Position numbers and translations under genes: made by a program
Part shown: one piece after another, positions 1 through 5,111 of the stretch
Layout: every line of letters begins with the position of its first letter
Numbering within the stretch: the stretch's first letter is position 1
Notes under the pieces: model-generated
What the model was told of the DNA's origin: nothing
Database searches by the model: none
The model's input: only the letters and a program-made list of their open reading frames with translations
Source: Bacilli bacterium
Lineage (GTDB): Bacteria; Bacillota_I; Bacilli_A; Haloplasmatales; Haloplasmataceae
Assembly (NCBI GenBank): GCA_012513195.1
Contig: JAAZCR010000236.1
Span: 1-6,668 of the forward strand
Direction of reading: 5' to 3'
Length of the DNA: 6,668 nucleotides

Positions 1-635
1 ATGCGCGAGTTAATCTTTCTTACTTCCCGATATAATCTTAAGATGATTTGTCTTAGTACAATACTAATAACAAGGATAATTGGGGTTACCGCAAGGGTTA
101 TAAGTGCAAGTTTTGGATTTATAAAAAACATTATGATCATAACAGATAACATCATCATAAATCCCCAACTAATATCAATTAAACCCCAAGAGATGATTTC
201 GCTTAATCTGCGAGAATCACTAGTTAAGCGGGCCATAATCCAGCCAACTGGTGTATTGTTGTAGTAATTAAATGAGAGTGATTGGAGTTTTTCAAAGGCA
301 ATCCTTCTTAAGTCATATGATAATTCTACTTCAATTGTGCCAGCATGCTTAATGAATTTATAGACAAAGAATGATTGTAGCACAGTAAATATTAAGAATG
401 TTAACCCAAATAACCCAATAATGTGTAAATCAATTTCTTTACCTAGGTTTTCACCTATGTAGTCAAGGACACTACGGGTAATTAACGGGAAAACCGCATC
501 TAGCACACCAATTAAGACAACGAAGATAATACCTAAAATAACATGTCTTTTGAAGGGCTTCATATAGTAAAAAATCTTTTTCCATATCTTAAGGTTTAGA
601 CTCGTCGTAAAATCTTGTTCTTGGAATTGGTCCAT
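1..635 (-). CDS. ABC exporter half-transporter, second subunit (partial, 3' end outside window)
   Basis: The frame opens at ATG 635 and stays open to the left edge, giving 211 codons of what should be a protein of about 600 residues. The visible part is an exporter-type (type 1) ABC transmembrane domain. A cytoplasmic start (MDQFQEQDFTTSLNLKIWKK) precedes hydrophobic helices at about residues 28-50 and 68-90. An intracellular coupling segment follows (LRRIAFEKLQSLSFNYYNNTPVGWIMARLTSDSRRL), typical of multidrug and lipid exporters, and then a helix pair at about 150-195. The ATPase domain lies outside the window. The start is set by AAAGGGGAG, which lies in the last codons of the preceding half-transporter gene; the two genes are one base apart, so co-translation and a heterodimer are likely. 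By analogy with BmrD or LmrD this partner should carry the intact catalytic Glu, but that region cannot be seen. The substrate is unknown. Confidence 0.88.
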   Translation of the reverse strand, partial: MDQFQEQDFTTSLNLKIWKKIFYYMKPFKRHVILGIIFVVLIGVLDAVFPLITRSVLDYIGENLGKEIDLHIIGLFGLTFLIFTVLQSFFVYKFIKHAGTIEVELSYDLRRIAFEKLQSLSFNYYNNTPVGWIMARLTSDSRRLSEIISWGLIDISWGFMMMLSVMIIMFFINPKLALITLAVTPIILVISIVLRQIILRLYREVRKINSR

Positions 636-636
636 C

Positions 637-2442
637 TTATTCTCCCCTTTCTAGGTCGAATTCGCGCTCAATAGCAGTTTGGATATCGTAGATACGTTTG
701 TAGACTTTATCATTTTTGAGGAGTTCTTCATGGGTACCCATTTCTAGAATTTTGCCATCGTCGAGAACAATAATCTTATCAGCAGCCATTGCGGTGGCAA
801 TGCGATGGGTAATGATAATCTTTGTCATGTTTTTAGTTTTCGCTAAGGCATTACGAATCGCAAGATCTGTTTCCGTATCTACAGCGCTTAAAGAGTCATC
901 AAAGATAACGATGGGCAAATGGCTTACTAACATACGCGCAATAGCGACCCGTTGTCTTTGACCACCGGATAAGGTGACCCCTCGTTCACCAATTAAGGTG
1001 TTATAGCCCTTCTCGAACCGAATGATATCATCATGGACACTAGCCATTTTAGCAGCATTATAGATGACTTCATCAGTTGGTTTATCTAAGGTAATACCGA
1101 TATTTTCATAAATTGTTTTAGAGTAGAGGAATGGTTCTTGCAGTATCATACCGATATGTTTACGAATCCAATGTTTATCGATATCTTTTAACTCGACACC
1201 ATCAATTTTAATCGAACCAGAAGTATAATCATATAGTCTAACTAATAGATGAGCAAGTGTTGATTTACCGCTACCTGTTTTACCAATAATGGCGACCGTT
1301 TCACCTTGCTTAATGTCAAAGGAAATGTCTTTTAATGTCGCAAGGTTACTATCCGCAAAGGTAAAACTTACATTTTTAAAACTGATGTTACCTTTTATTT
1401 TAGGTTTGAGTTTACCGTTTTCAATATACTCATCTTTTTCATTGAAAATCTCTTCAATCCGTTTGAAAGATACAGTACTCTTACCAAAGTCAACGATAAT
1501 ACGCGCTAGTTGGCGAATAGGCCAGAGGACAAAGTTAACATAACCACTAAAGGCTACTAGTTCACCAACAGTAATTGTGTCTTTAAGGGTTAAAAATGCC
1601 CCAACAGTAATGATAATCCCTATGAGTAGTAAACAAATGGCATCGGAGCTACTCCAGTAGAAGGACAAACTATTGATAATCTTTTGTGATAAGTTGGCAT
1701 AAGTGCGATTCTTTTCCTCAAAGCGTTCAATCTCATATTTTTCGCGGGCAAAAGCCTTAACCACTCTAATACCAGTTAAGTTTTCTTGTAAGCAGGTTGT
1801 CATTTTAGCTTCTGCTTCATCTGTATCCGTGAATACTTTTTGAATGCGCTTAAAGAATACTAACGCGAAACTGAAGATTATAGGAACGACACAGAGTGTG
1901 ATAAGGGTTAGCACAGTATTAATCCGAAACATTTGTGCTACAACGAAAATGAAAAGGAAGATAATCCGGAAAACTTCTGGTAATTGGTTACCGATGAAAG
2001 CACGAATAGTATCAACATCAGAAGTACTACGTTGAATTAAATCCCCTGTTTCGGCATGGGTATGGTAAGAATAGGGCAAGTTTTGAATGTGGTTATATAA
2101 GTTATAACGTAGCTTATATGCGGTATTTTCCGATAAGCGAGCATTCGCTAAACTAGCAATAAACATGCATAATGCCCGGACTAATTGAACAGTTACTAAG
2201 GCAATACCTAAATATAGAAGTTTTTCTAAAGGTTTATCGCCTTTATTAATGAACCACACGATGAACTCGGGTAGACGTACTTCTTTATCAGGATTGTTCA
2301 TGATGATTTTATCATAAGCATGTTGATAAAATAATGGAACAACTGTGAGTAAATAAGATACGCACGATAATAATACAACAGAAATGACGAGAAAAATAAT
2401 ATCTTTTTTCACCCATTTGATGATGGTTTTTATATAGTGCAT
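637..2442 (-). CDS. ABC exporter half-transporter, BmrC/LmrC-like subunit with degenerate ATPase site
   Basis: This is a complete half-transporter with a six-helix transmembrane domain followed by an ATPase. Residues here count from the upstream ATG at 2448, giving 603 aa. Helices lie at about 16-40, 76-100, 158-174, 177-199, 268-287 and 293-311. The coupling segment is LPYSYHTHAETGDLIQRSTSDVDTIR (about 124-149, quoted here only to locate it by its TGDLIQR core). ATPase motifs are Walker A GKTGSGKST (389-397), Q-loop Gln437, signature LSGGQ (493-497), Walker B IVIFD (Asp517) and H-loop His548. Asp518 stands where the catalytic Glu is expected, the mark of the degenerate site in heterodimeric exporters such as BmrCD, LmrCD and TM287/288. 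I prefer the second ATG (2442, 601 aa) because AAAGGGGTG sits 7 bases before it but only 1 base before ATG 2448. The gene lies downstream of an attenuated leader and one base ahead of its partner. Drug export is inferred; the substrate is not known. Confidence 0.93.
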   Translation of the reverse strand: MHYIKTIIKWVKKDIIFLVISVVLLSCVSYLLTVVPLFYQHAYDKIIMNNPDKEVRLPEFIVWFINKGDKPLEKLLYLGIALVTVQLVRALCMFIASLANARLSENTAYKLRYNLYNHIQNLPYSYHTHAETGDLIQRSTSDVDTIRAFIGNQLPEVFRIIFLFIFVVAQMFRINTVLTLITLCVVPIIFSFALVFFKRIQKVFTDTDEAEAKMTTCLQENLTGIRVVKAFAREKYEIERFEEKNRTYANLSQKIINSLSFYWSSSDAICLLLIGIIITVGAFLTLKDTITVGELVAFSGYVNFVLWPIRQLARIIVDFGKSTVSFKRIEEIFNEKDEYIENGKLKPKIKGNISFKNVSFTFADSNLATLKDISFDIKQGETVAIIGKTGSGKSTLAHLLVRLYDYTSGSIKIDGVELKDIDKHWIRKHIGMILQEPFLYSKTIYENIGITLDKPTDEVIYNAAKMASVHDDIIRFEKGYNTLIGERGVTLSGGQRQRVAIARMLVSHLPIVIFDDSLSAVDTETDLAIRNALAKTKNMTKIIITHRIATAMAADKIIVLDDGKILEMGTHEELLKNDKVYKRIYDIQTAIEREFDLERGE

Positions 2443-2465
2443 TTTCATTCACCCCTTTGTTTGTA

Positions 2466-2501
2466 GAAAATAAAAAAGGAAGAATTGCCTTCACTCTTCC
2501 T
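2466..2501 (-). terminator. Intrinsic terminator 2 (second attenuator) just ahead of the ABC exporter start
   Basis: AGGAAGA (2495-2501) and TCTTCCT (2477-2483) form a 7-bp stem on the minus strand with an 11-base loop, followed by TTTTTTATTTT. It ends only about 18 bases before ATG 2448. Its stem is weaker than that of terminator 1. The loop GTGAAGGCAA (2485-2494) is complementary over 10 positions, one of them G-U, to a segment of the leader ORF (2601-2610), which gives a route for disrupting it. Confidence 0.68.
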
Positions 2502-2521
2502 ATAAATACATGATACATGAC

Positions 2522-2552
2522 AAAAAAAAAGAGGAATCTCGAAAAGATTCCT
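2522..2552 (-). terminator. Intrinsic terminator 1 between leader peptide and ABC exporter genes
   Basis: On the minus strand AGGAATCT and AGATTCCT form a perfect 8-bp stem (2545-2552 with 2532-2539) with a 5-base loop, followed after one C by nine T (2522-2530). It lies 31 bases past the leader stop codon and 74 bases before ATG 2448, so it can stop the exporter transcript before the first structural gene. This placement marks it as an attenuator, since no other gene ends here. Confidence 0.85.
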
Positions 2553-2583
2553 AAATTTCCCTCGCATTGTATTAATAATCAAC

Positions 2584-2658
2584 CTAAAAAGAATCTCCCC
2601 GTGAAGACAATGATTGAAAGATATTTAGTTTCTGAATATCTAATCTAACTTTAATCAT
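2584..2658 (-). CDS. 24-residue leader peptide controlling the ABC exporter operon
   Basis: This small ORF begins MIKVRLD, has the middle part IQKLNIFQSL and ends SSRGDSF before TAG. It has the strongest ribosome site in the region: GGAGG at 2667-2671, 8 bases before the ATG, inside the longer match CGGAGGTGA. It lies about 37 bases after the predicted transcription start and 31 bases before a strong intrinsic terminator, all on the strand of the ABC exporter genes. That position, and the way its coding sequence forms the alternative RNA pairs described below, argue that its translation is the sensor and the peptide itself may have no other job. It is the positional counterpart of bmrB in B. 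subtilis, but I see no sequence relation to it. No run of a single regulatory codon is present, so sensing of a ribosome-targeting drug fits better than sensing of one amino acid. It is too short for most gene finders. Confidence 0.75.
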   Translation of the reverse strand: MIKVRLDIQKLNIFQSLSSRGDSF

Positions 2659-2667
2659 TCTCTTCAC
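2601..2667 (-). repeat. Long imperfect inverted repeat over leader ribosome site and start codon
   Basis: The 5' arm (2649-2667) covers part of the Shine-Dalgarno site and the leader ATG; the 3' arm (2601-2620) lies in codons 13-20 of the leader. Pairing is 7 bp (GTGAAGA/TCTTCAC), one G-G mismatch, 7 bp (AATGATT/AATCATT), a bulged C, then 4 bp. A separate perfect 7-bp stem, AGATATT (2635-2641) with AATATCT (2619-2625), sits in the loop and slightly competes with the last pairs. In the unoccupied transcript this fold would hide the leader start and keep the antiterminator segment tied up. Confidence 0.7.
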
Positions 2668-2701
2668 CTCCGATTCTTGCAAAATAAGTTAGACCGTTTA
2701 T

Positions 2702-2730
2702 ATTCTATCAATGCTTATTATTTTAGTCAA
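2702..2730 (-). promoter_or_regulatory. Sigma-A-type promoter of the leader and ABC exporter operon
   Basis: On the minus strand TTGACT (2725-2730) and TAGAAT (2702-2707) are separated by exactly 17 bases. The predicted transcription start is near 2695, about 24 bases before the leader Shine-Dalgarno site. The promoter is strong and close to consensus, which suits constitutive transcription controlled later by attenuation. It is divergent from the surE promoter, with 36 bp between the two -35 boxes. Confidence 0.72.
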
Positions 2731-2766
2731 TAGGGTAAATAAACTTAAGATAATTAATTAAATGAA

Positions 2767-2795
2767 TTGCTTAATATAAAAGAATACCTTATAAT
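2767..2795 (+). promoter_or_regulatory. Sigma-A-type promoter of surE
   Basis: TTGCTT (2767-2772) and TATAAT (2790-2795) are 17 bases apart, predicting a start near 2802 and a leader of about 40 bases. A second TATAAT (2808-2813) follows without an obvious -35 box at the right distance, so I prefer the first. Confidence 0.68.
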
Positions 2796-2842
2796 TGTGT
2801 ATGTATGTATAATAAGCAAAGGATAGGAGAAGGAGCATAAAA

Positions 2843-3532
2843 ATGAAGGTTCTAGTTGTCAATGATGATGGTTACACTACCGAAGGTTTAAAGATTTTAG
2901 CTGATGCATTTATTAACCGTGGAGACCAAGTTTATATCGTTGCACCACATACGCACCAAAGTGGTAAAGCTATGGCAATTACTGTTGATCATGGATTAGT
3001 GGCACATCGCCATGCTGATAATATCTGGAGCGTTGAGGGTACACCAGCTGACTGTGTTAATTATGCCCTTAATATTTTAGAATTAGATGTTGATTTAGTG
3101 GTGTCAGGCATTAATAATGGCTTTAATGTAGGTACTGATACGATATACTCAGGTACTATTGGCGCGGCTATGGAAGCTATATTAAATGATAAAAAAGCAA
3201 TTGCGTTTTCTGGTGAATCCAACAACAATGATGTTGTTAGAAAAGAAATCAATAAAGTGATTGATTTTATTTTTGAACATGATTTATTGTCAACGGAATA
3301 TATTTTGAATGTTAATTTCTATAAAAGGGAAATGAAGGAATGCAAAGGGATTCTTATTACCGAAGTTGGTATTAAGAAGAAAACAAGAAGACCATATAAT
3401 TATAACGATGAACAAAAAACCGATGTATGGGCTATGAAAAATGGTTATATTTCTATTACGCCTTTAAAATTAGGAAATGGTGATGGTGTACTAGTTGATG
3501 AATTAAGTCGTAAATTACAAAATAATAACTAA
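2843..3532 (+). CDS. surE: SurE-type 5'/3'-nucleotidase
   Basis: SurE proteins are cytoplasmic metal-dependent phosphatases that remove phosphate from nucleoside 5'- or 3'-monophosphates. All landmarks of the family are present. NDDG (7-10) gives the metal ligands Asp8 and Asp9. Ser40 lies in APHTHQSGKA. W62-S-V-E-G-T-P-A-D-C71 is the conserved nucleotide-pocket stretch. SGINNGFN (88-95) carries the ligand Asn, followed by YSGTIGAAME (102-111). The C-terminal TD..AMKNGYISITPL motif (193-208) closes the fold. At 229 residues it is slightly shorter than the E. coli protein (253), with no missing key residue. The ATG is set by AAGGAG 7 bases upstream and the NDDG motif sits at the usual distance from it. 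It stands alone behind its own promoter, and its TAA overlaps the stop of the convergent membrane gene by 4 bp. No terminator follows it. The physiological nucleotide cannot be told from sequence. Confidence 0.96.
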   Translation: MKVLVVNDDGYTTEGLKILADAFINRGDQVYIVAPHTHQSGKAMAITVDHGLVAHRHADNIWSVEGTPADCVNYALNILELDVDLVVSGINNGFNVGTDTIYSGTIGAAMEAILNDKKAIAFSGESNNNDVVRKEINKVIDFIFEHDLLSTEYILNVNFYKREMKECKGILITEVGIKKKTRRPYNYNDEQKTDVWAMKNGYISITPLKLGNGDGVLVDELSRKLQNNN

Positions 3533-3795
3533 TAAGCCATAAGACCTTGATAAAAATAGATAGCGATATTAATGATTACTCCTAATAATGTCGCGTATCC
3601 TAATATTTTCCCTAGCTTTTCATTATGAGGTCTTACAAAAGCATAAAGGATAACACCAGTTACAGGTAAGAAGAGACCGACATAAATGAAAAATAGAGCG
3701 ATTATTATATGTAAAATTTGATTAAATTTTGATGGTTTGGTAGCAACACGCGTTTCTCTTAACCTGTAAATAGCATAAAACCCATCATTACGCAA
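3529..3795 (-). CDS. Small two-helix membrane protein, unknown function (TTG start)
   Basis: I do not recognise the family. The 88-residue product has a basic N-terminal cytoplasmic-looking segment (RLRETRVATKPSK, 11-23) and a long hydrophobic stretch at about 27-53 with Pro44. A charged linker (RPHNEKLGK, 55-63) and a second helix at about 66-84 follow. The start is TTG at 3795: AAGGAGGG (3802-3809) is spaced 6 bases from it and there is no ATG in frame near the N-terminus. A promoter lies immediately upstream, leaving a leader of only a few bases. Its stop codon overlaps that of surE on the other strand, so each transcript could run into the other gene. A frame-disrupted paralogue lies upstream on the same strand, and the two align without gaps from Lys23 to the C-terminus. 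That second copy argues that the ORF is a real protein and not chance. Confidence 0.78.
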   Translation of the reverse strand: MRNDGFYAIYRLRETRVATKPSKFNQILHIIIALFFIYVGLFLPVTGVILYAFVRPHNEKLGKILGYATLLGVIINIAIYFYQGLMAY

Positions 3796-3818
3796 AGTTT
3801 TCCCTCCTTACCATCTTT

Positions 3819-3847
3819 ATTATAACAATAATTAACCACTTGTACAA
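3819..3847 (-). promoter_or_regulatory. Promoter of the 88-residue membrane protein gene
   Basis: On the minus strand TTGTAC (3842-3847) and TATAAT (3819-3824) have a 17-base spacer. The start is predicted near 3812, only a few bases before AAGGAGGG, so the leader is very short. An imperfect 19-bp palindrome (ACAAT...ATTGT, 3844-3862) overlaps the -35 box and could be a repressor site, but its inner half-sites match poorly. Confidence 0.6.
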
Positions 3848-3908
3848 TTATTCTATTATTGTCGAAAAAGATTCATTTTATTATTTATATGATGAATATT
3901 CAACAAGT

Positions 3909-3940
3909 AAAACTGTCCAGATAATTTATTGGACAGTTTT
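3909..3940 (-). terminator. Terminator downstream of the disrupted paralogue
   Basis: AAAACTGTCC (3909-3918) and GGACAGTTTT (3931-3940) form a perfect 10-bp stem with a 12-base loop. It begins 21 bases past the stop of the disrupted membrane gene and ahead of the promoter of the intact copy, so it separates the two minus-strand units. T-rich flanks on both sides mean it could also work on the plus strand, where it would be the first stop for surE read-through. Confidence 0.68.
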
Positions 3941-3961
3941 ATTTGTTTTACGAGACAATGT

Positions 3962-4220
3962 TTATATTCCCGAAACAAATATTATGACTAAAAGTAAGCA
4001 AATATTCAGAATTACGCCTACAAGGATGGAAGTATCCGCAATCTCTGCAAGTTTATCATAATTGGGTCCCATAAATGCGAATAGTATTCCGCCAATAGCA
4101 GGTAAGAGAATAGCAACAGGATCAAACCCCAAAACAAGCAAAAATTTTATAAAAGGATTAAGTTTTTTTCACTTTTAAAGTATCATTATGTATTTGTTTT
4201 TGATGGTAGTTCGAAAACAT
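3962..4220 (-). pseudogene. Frame-disrupted paralogue of the 88-residue membrane protein
   Basis: From 4168 to the TAA at 3962-3964 the frame encodes KKLNPFIKFLLVLGF and onward to a C-terminal LVIIFVSGI. It aligns without gaps to residues 23-88 of the intact neighbour. Shared positions include ILLPAIGGILFAF against LFLPVTGVILYAF, the P..DKL linker against P..EKL, and LVGVILNI against LLGVIINI. No start codon and no Shine-Dalgarno site fits this frame, and an in-frame TGA (4169-4171) lies just upstream. From ATG 4220 another frame reads MFSNYHQKQIHNDTLKVKK up to a run of seven A (minus-strand view, 4163-4169). Removing one A would join the two into an 85-residue protein close to the neighbour's 88. 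Another ATG at 4230 has the better ribosome site (AGGAAGAAG), but its frame stops after 14 codons. I read this as a decaying gene copy. A sequencing error in the run or slippage remains possible. Confidence 0.58.
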
Positions 4221-4253
4221 TTATACTCATATTCTTCTTCCTAGTTTAAGATG

Positions 4254-4282
4254 ATTTTAGCAAATATGTGATGTTTCAACAA
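4254..4282 (-). promoter_or_regulatory. Candidate promoter of the disrupted membrane gene
   Basis: On the minus strand TTGTTG (4277-4282) and TAAAAT (4254-4259) are 17 bases apart, followed by AGGAAGAAG (4234-4242) as a ribosome site. The match is moderate in AT-rich DNA, but its position ahead of the disrupted copy makes it credible. The rest of the gap 4231-4320 shows nothing else I can support. Confidence 0.4.
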
Positions 4283-4320
4283 GATATAATTTGAAATTGC
4301 AACTAATGGTAGAAAATAAA

Positions 4321-4354
4321 AAATCATACCACTATAAAATGGTATGATTTTTTT
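4321..4354 (-). terminator. Terminator of the amino acid ABC operon
   Basis: AAATCATACCA (4321-4331) and TGGTATGATTT (4340-4350) form a perfect 11-bp stem with an 8-base loop, and further A/T pairs flank it. It starts a few bases past the stop codon of the ATPase gene. A and T runs on both sides make it able to stop transcription in either direction, so it also shields the operon from plus-strand transcripts. Confidence 0.85.
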
Positions 4355-4358
4355 GTTA

Positions 4359-5099
4359 TTATCGCTTTTCGATTACTCTCTTTAAGAACTCTCTTGTTCG
4401 TTCATGTTGAGGACTATTAAAGATTACTTTCGGGTCGCCAATTTCTAATATTTGTCCTTGGTCCATAAATACTACTACATCGGATACTTCTAGCGCAAAA
4501 CTCATTTCATGCGTTACGACAACCATCGTCATTCCTGATTTAGCTAAATCCCGCATGACATTTAATACATCACCAACCATTTCTGGATCAAGGGCACTAG
4601 TTGGTTCATCAAATAACATAATATCGGGATTCATCGCTAAAGCGCGAGAGATCGCGACCCGTTGTTTTTGTCCACCAGATAAACTATTTACATTCACATT
4701 GGCGAAATCTTTCATTCCAACTTTTTCAAGTAATTCCATCGCAATAGTGATAGCTTCTTCTTTTTTACGTTTTAAAACTAACATTTGGGCGATGATGCAG
4801 TTTTCTAAGACAGTCTTATTGTTGAATAAATTGAAACTTTGAAACACCATCCCCATTTTTGTGCGTAGTTTATCAAGATCAGTCGTTTTATCGGTTAAGT
4901 CTTTACCTTCAAATATAATGTGACCTTGATCAGGCTCTTCTAATAAATTTAAGCAACGGAGTAAGGTAGATTTACCACTTCCTGAGGGACCAATGATACA
5001 TACTACTTGACCTTTATAAATGTCAAGGTTAATACCATTGAGGATTTTATTTTTGCCAAAACTTTTATGTAAATCAATGATTTCGATGATTTTTTCCAT
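4359..5099 (-). CDS. Polar amino acid ABC transporter, ATP-binding protein (GlnQ/ArtM type)
   Basis: This cytoplasmic ATPase of an amino acid importer has 246 residues, the normal length for the family. It carries Walker [10 protein letters not shown] (37-45), Q-loop Gln87 in MVFQSFNLF, signature LSGGQKQR (140-147) and Walker B IMLFDEP with Asp164 and the catalytic Glu165. The D-loop is SALD and the H-loop is His197 in [18 protein letters not shown] and [15 protein letters not shown] are typical of the GlnQ/HisP/ArtM group. The start is set by AAGGAG 8 bases before the ATG. It lies 12 bases after the permease gene and is the last gene of the operon, with a terminator directly behind it. A dimer of this protein should drive the permease. 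Glutamine, arginine, histidine or cystine are all possible substrates, and the sequence alone does not decide. Confidence 0.95.
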   Translation of the reverse strand: MEKIIEIIDLHKSFGKNKILNGINLDIYKGQVVCIIGPSGSGKSTLLRCLNLLEEPDQGHIIFEGKDLTDKTTDLDKLRTKMGMVFQSFNLFNNKTVLENCIIAQMLVLKRKKEEAITIAMELLEKVGMKDFANVNVNSLSGGQKQRVAISRALAMNPDIMLFDEPTSALDPEMVGDVLNVMRDLAKSGMTMVVVTHEMSFALEVSDVVVFMDQGQILEIGDPKVIFNSPQHERTREFLKRVIEKR

Positions 5100-5111
5100 G
5101 ATTTATTCTCC

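Larger units (their letters stand above)
2466..2695 (-). promoter_or_regulatory. Leader RNA with tandem transcription attenuator
   Basis: This is the untranslated leader of the exporter operon, from the predicted start near 2695 to the end of the second terminator. It holds, in order, the leader peptide ribosome site, the leader ORF, terminator 1 and terminator 2. Three competing pairings can be drawn by hand. (a) GTGAAGAGAATGATTAAAG (2667-2649) with CTTTCAATCATTGTCTTCAC (2620-2601). (b) AGATTCTT (2596-2589) with AGGAATCT (2552-2545), the 5' arm of terminator 1. (c) TTGTCTTCAC (2610-2601) with GTGAAGGCAA (2494-2485), the loop of terminator 2. Pairings b and c nest inside one another and are compatible, while both exclude their terminators; a excludes c. 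The inference is that a ribosome held early in the leader blocks a, frees the downstream segment, and lets transcription pass both terminators. Confidence 0.65.

Noticed and set aside
1..264. Plus-strand 87-codon ORF at the left edge
   Set aside because: It is antisense to the transmembrane domain of the second exporter subunit and shows no protein-like features of its own.
716..2035. Plus-strand ORFs inside the exporter gene (716-961, 1289-1543, 1844-2035)
   Set aside because: They are antisense shadows of a clear ABC exporter gene, without ribosome sites or recognisable domains.
2312..2518. A 68-codon minus-strand ORF overlapping the exporter start
   Set aside because: It has no ribosome site (its ATG follows the T-run of terminator 1), runs through terminator 2, and overlaps the exporter gene out of frame with a composition that does not look like protein.
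2461..2700. T-box or metabolite riboswitch upstream of the exporter
   Set aside because: I see no T-box sequence or recognisable riboswitch core, and the translated leader with alternative pairings explains the structure better.
3840..4061. A 73-codon plus-strand ORF
   Set aside because: It runs through the stem at 3909-3940 and is antisense to the conserved part of the disrupted membrane gene, which has a homologue to support it while this ORF has none.
4160..4171. Programmed frameshifting at the A7 run of the disrupted copy
   Set aside because: A -1 slip leads to a frame that stops at once. The needed change is +1, no stimulating structure is visible, and seven A is short for polymerase slippage. 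Kept only as a remote option.
4189..4230. A 14-codon ORF from ATG 4230 with a good ribosome site
   Set aside because: It is more likely the start region of the disrupted membrane gene than a peptide gene, as no structure or downstream gene suggests a leader role.
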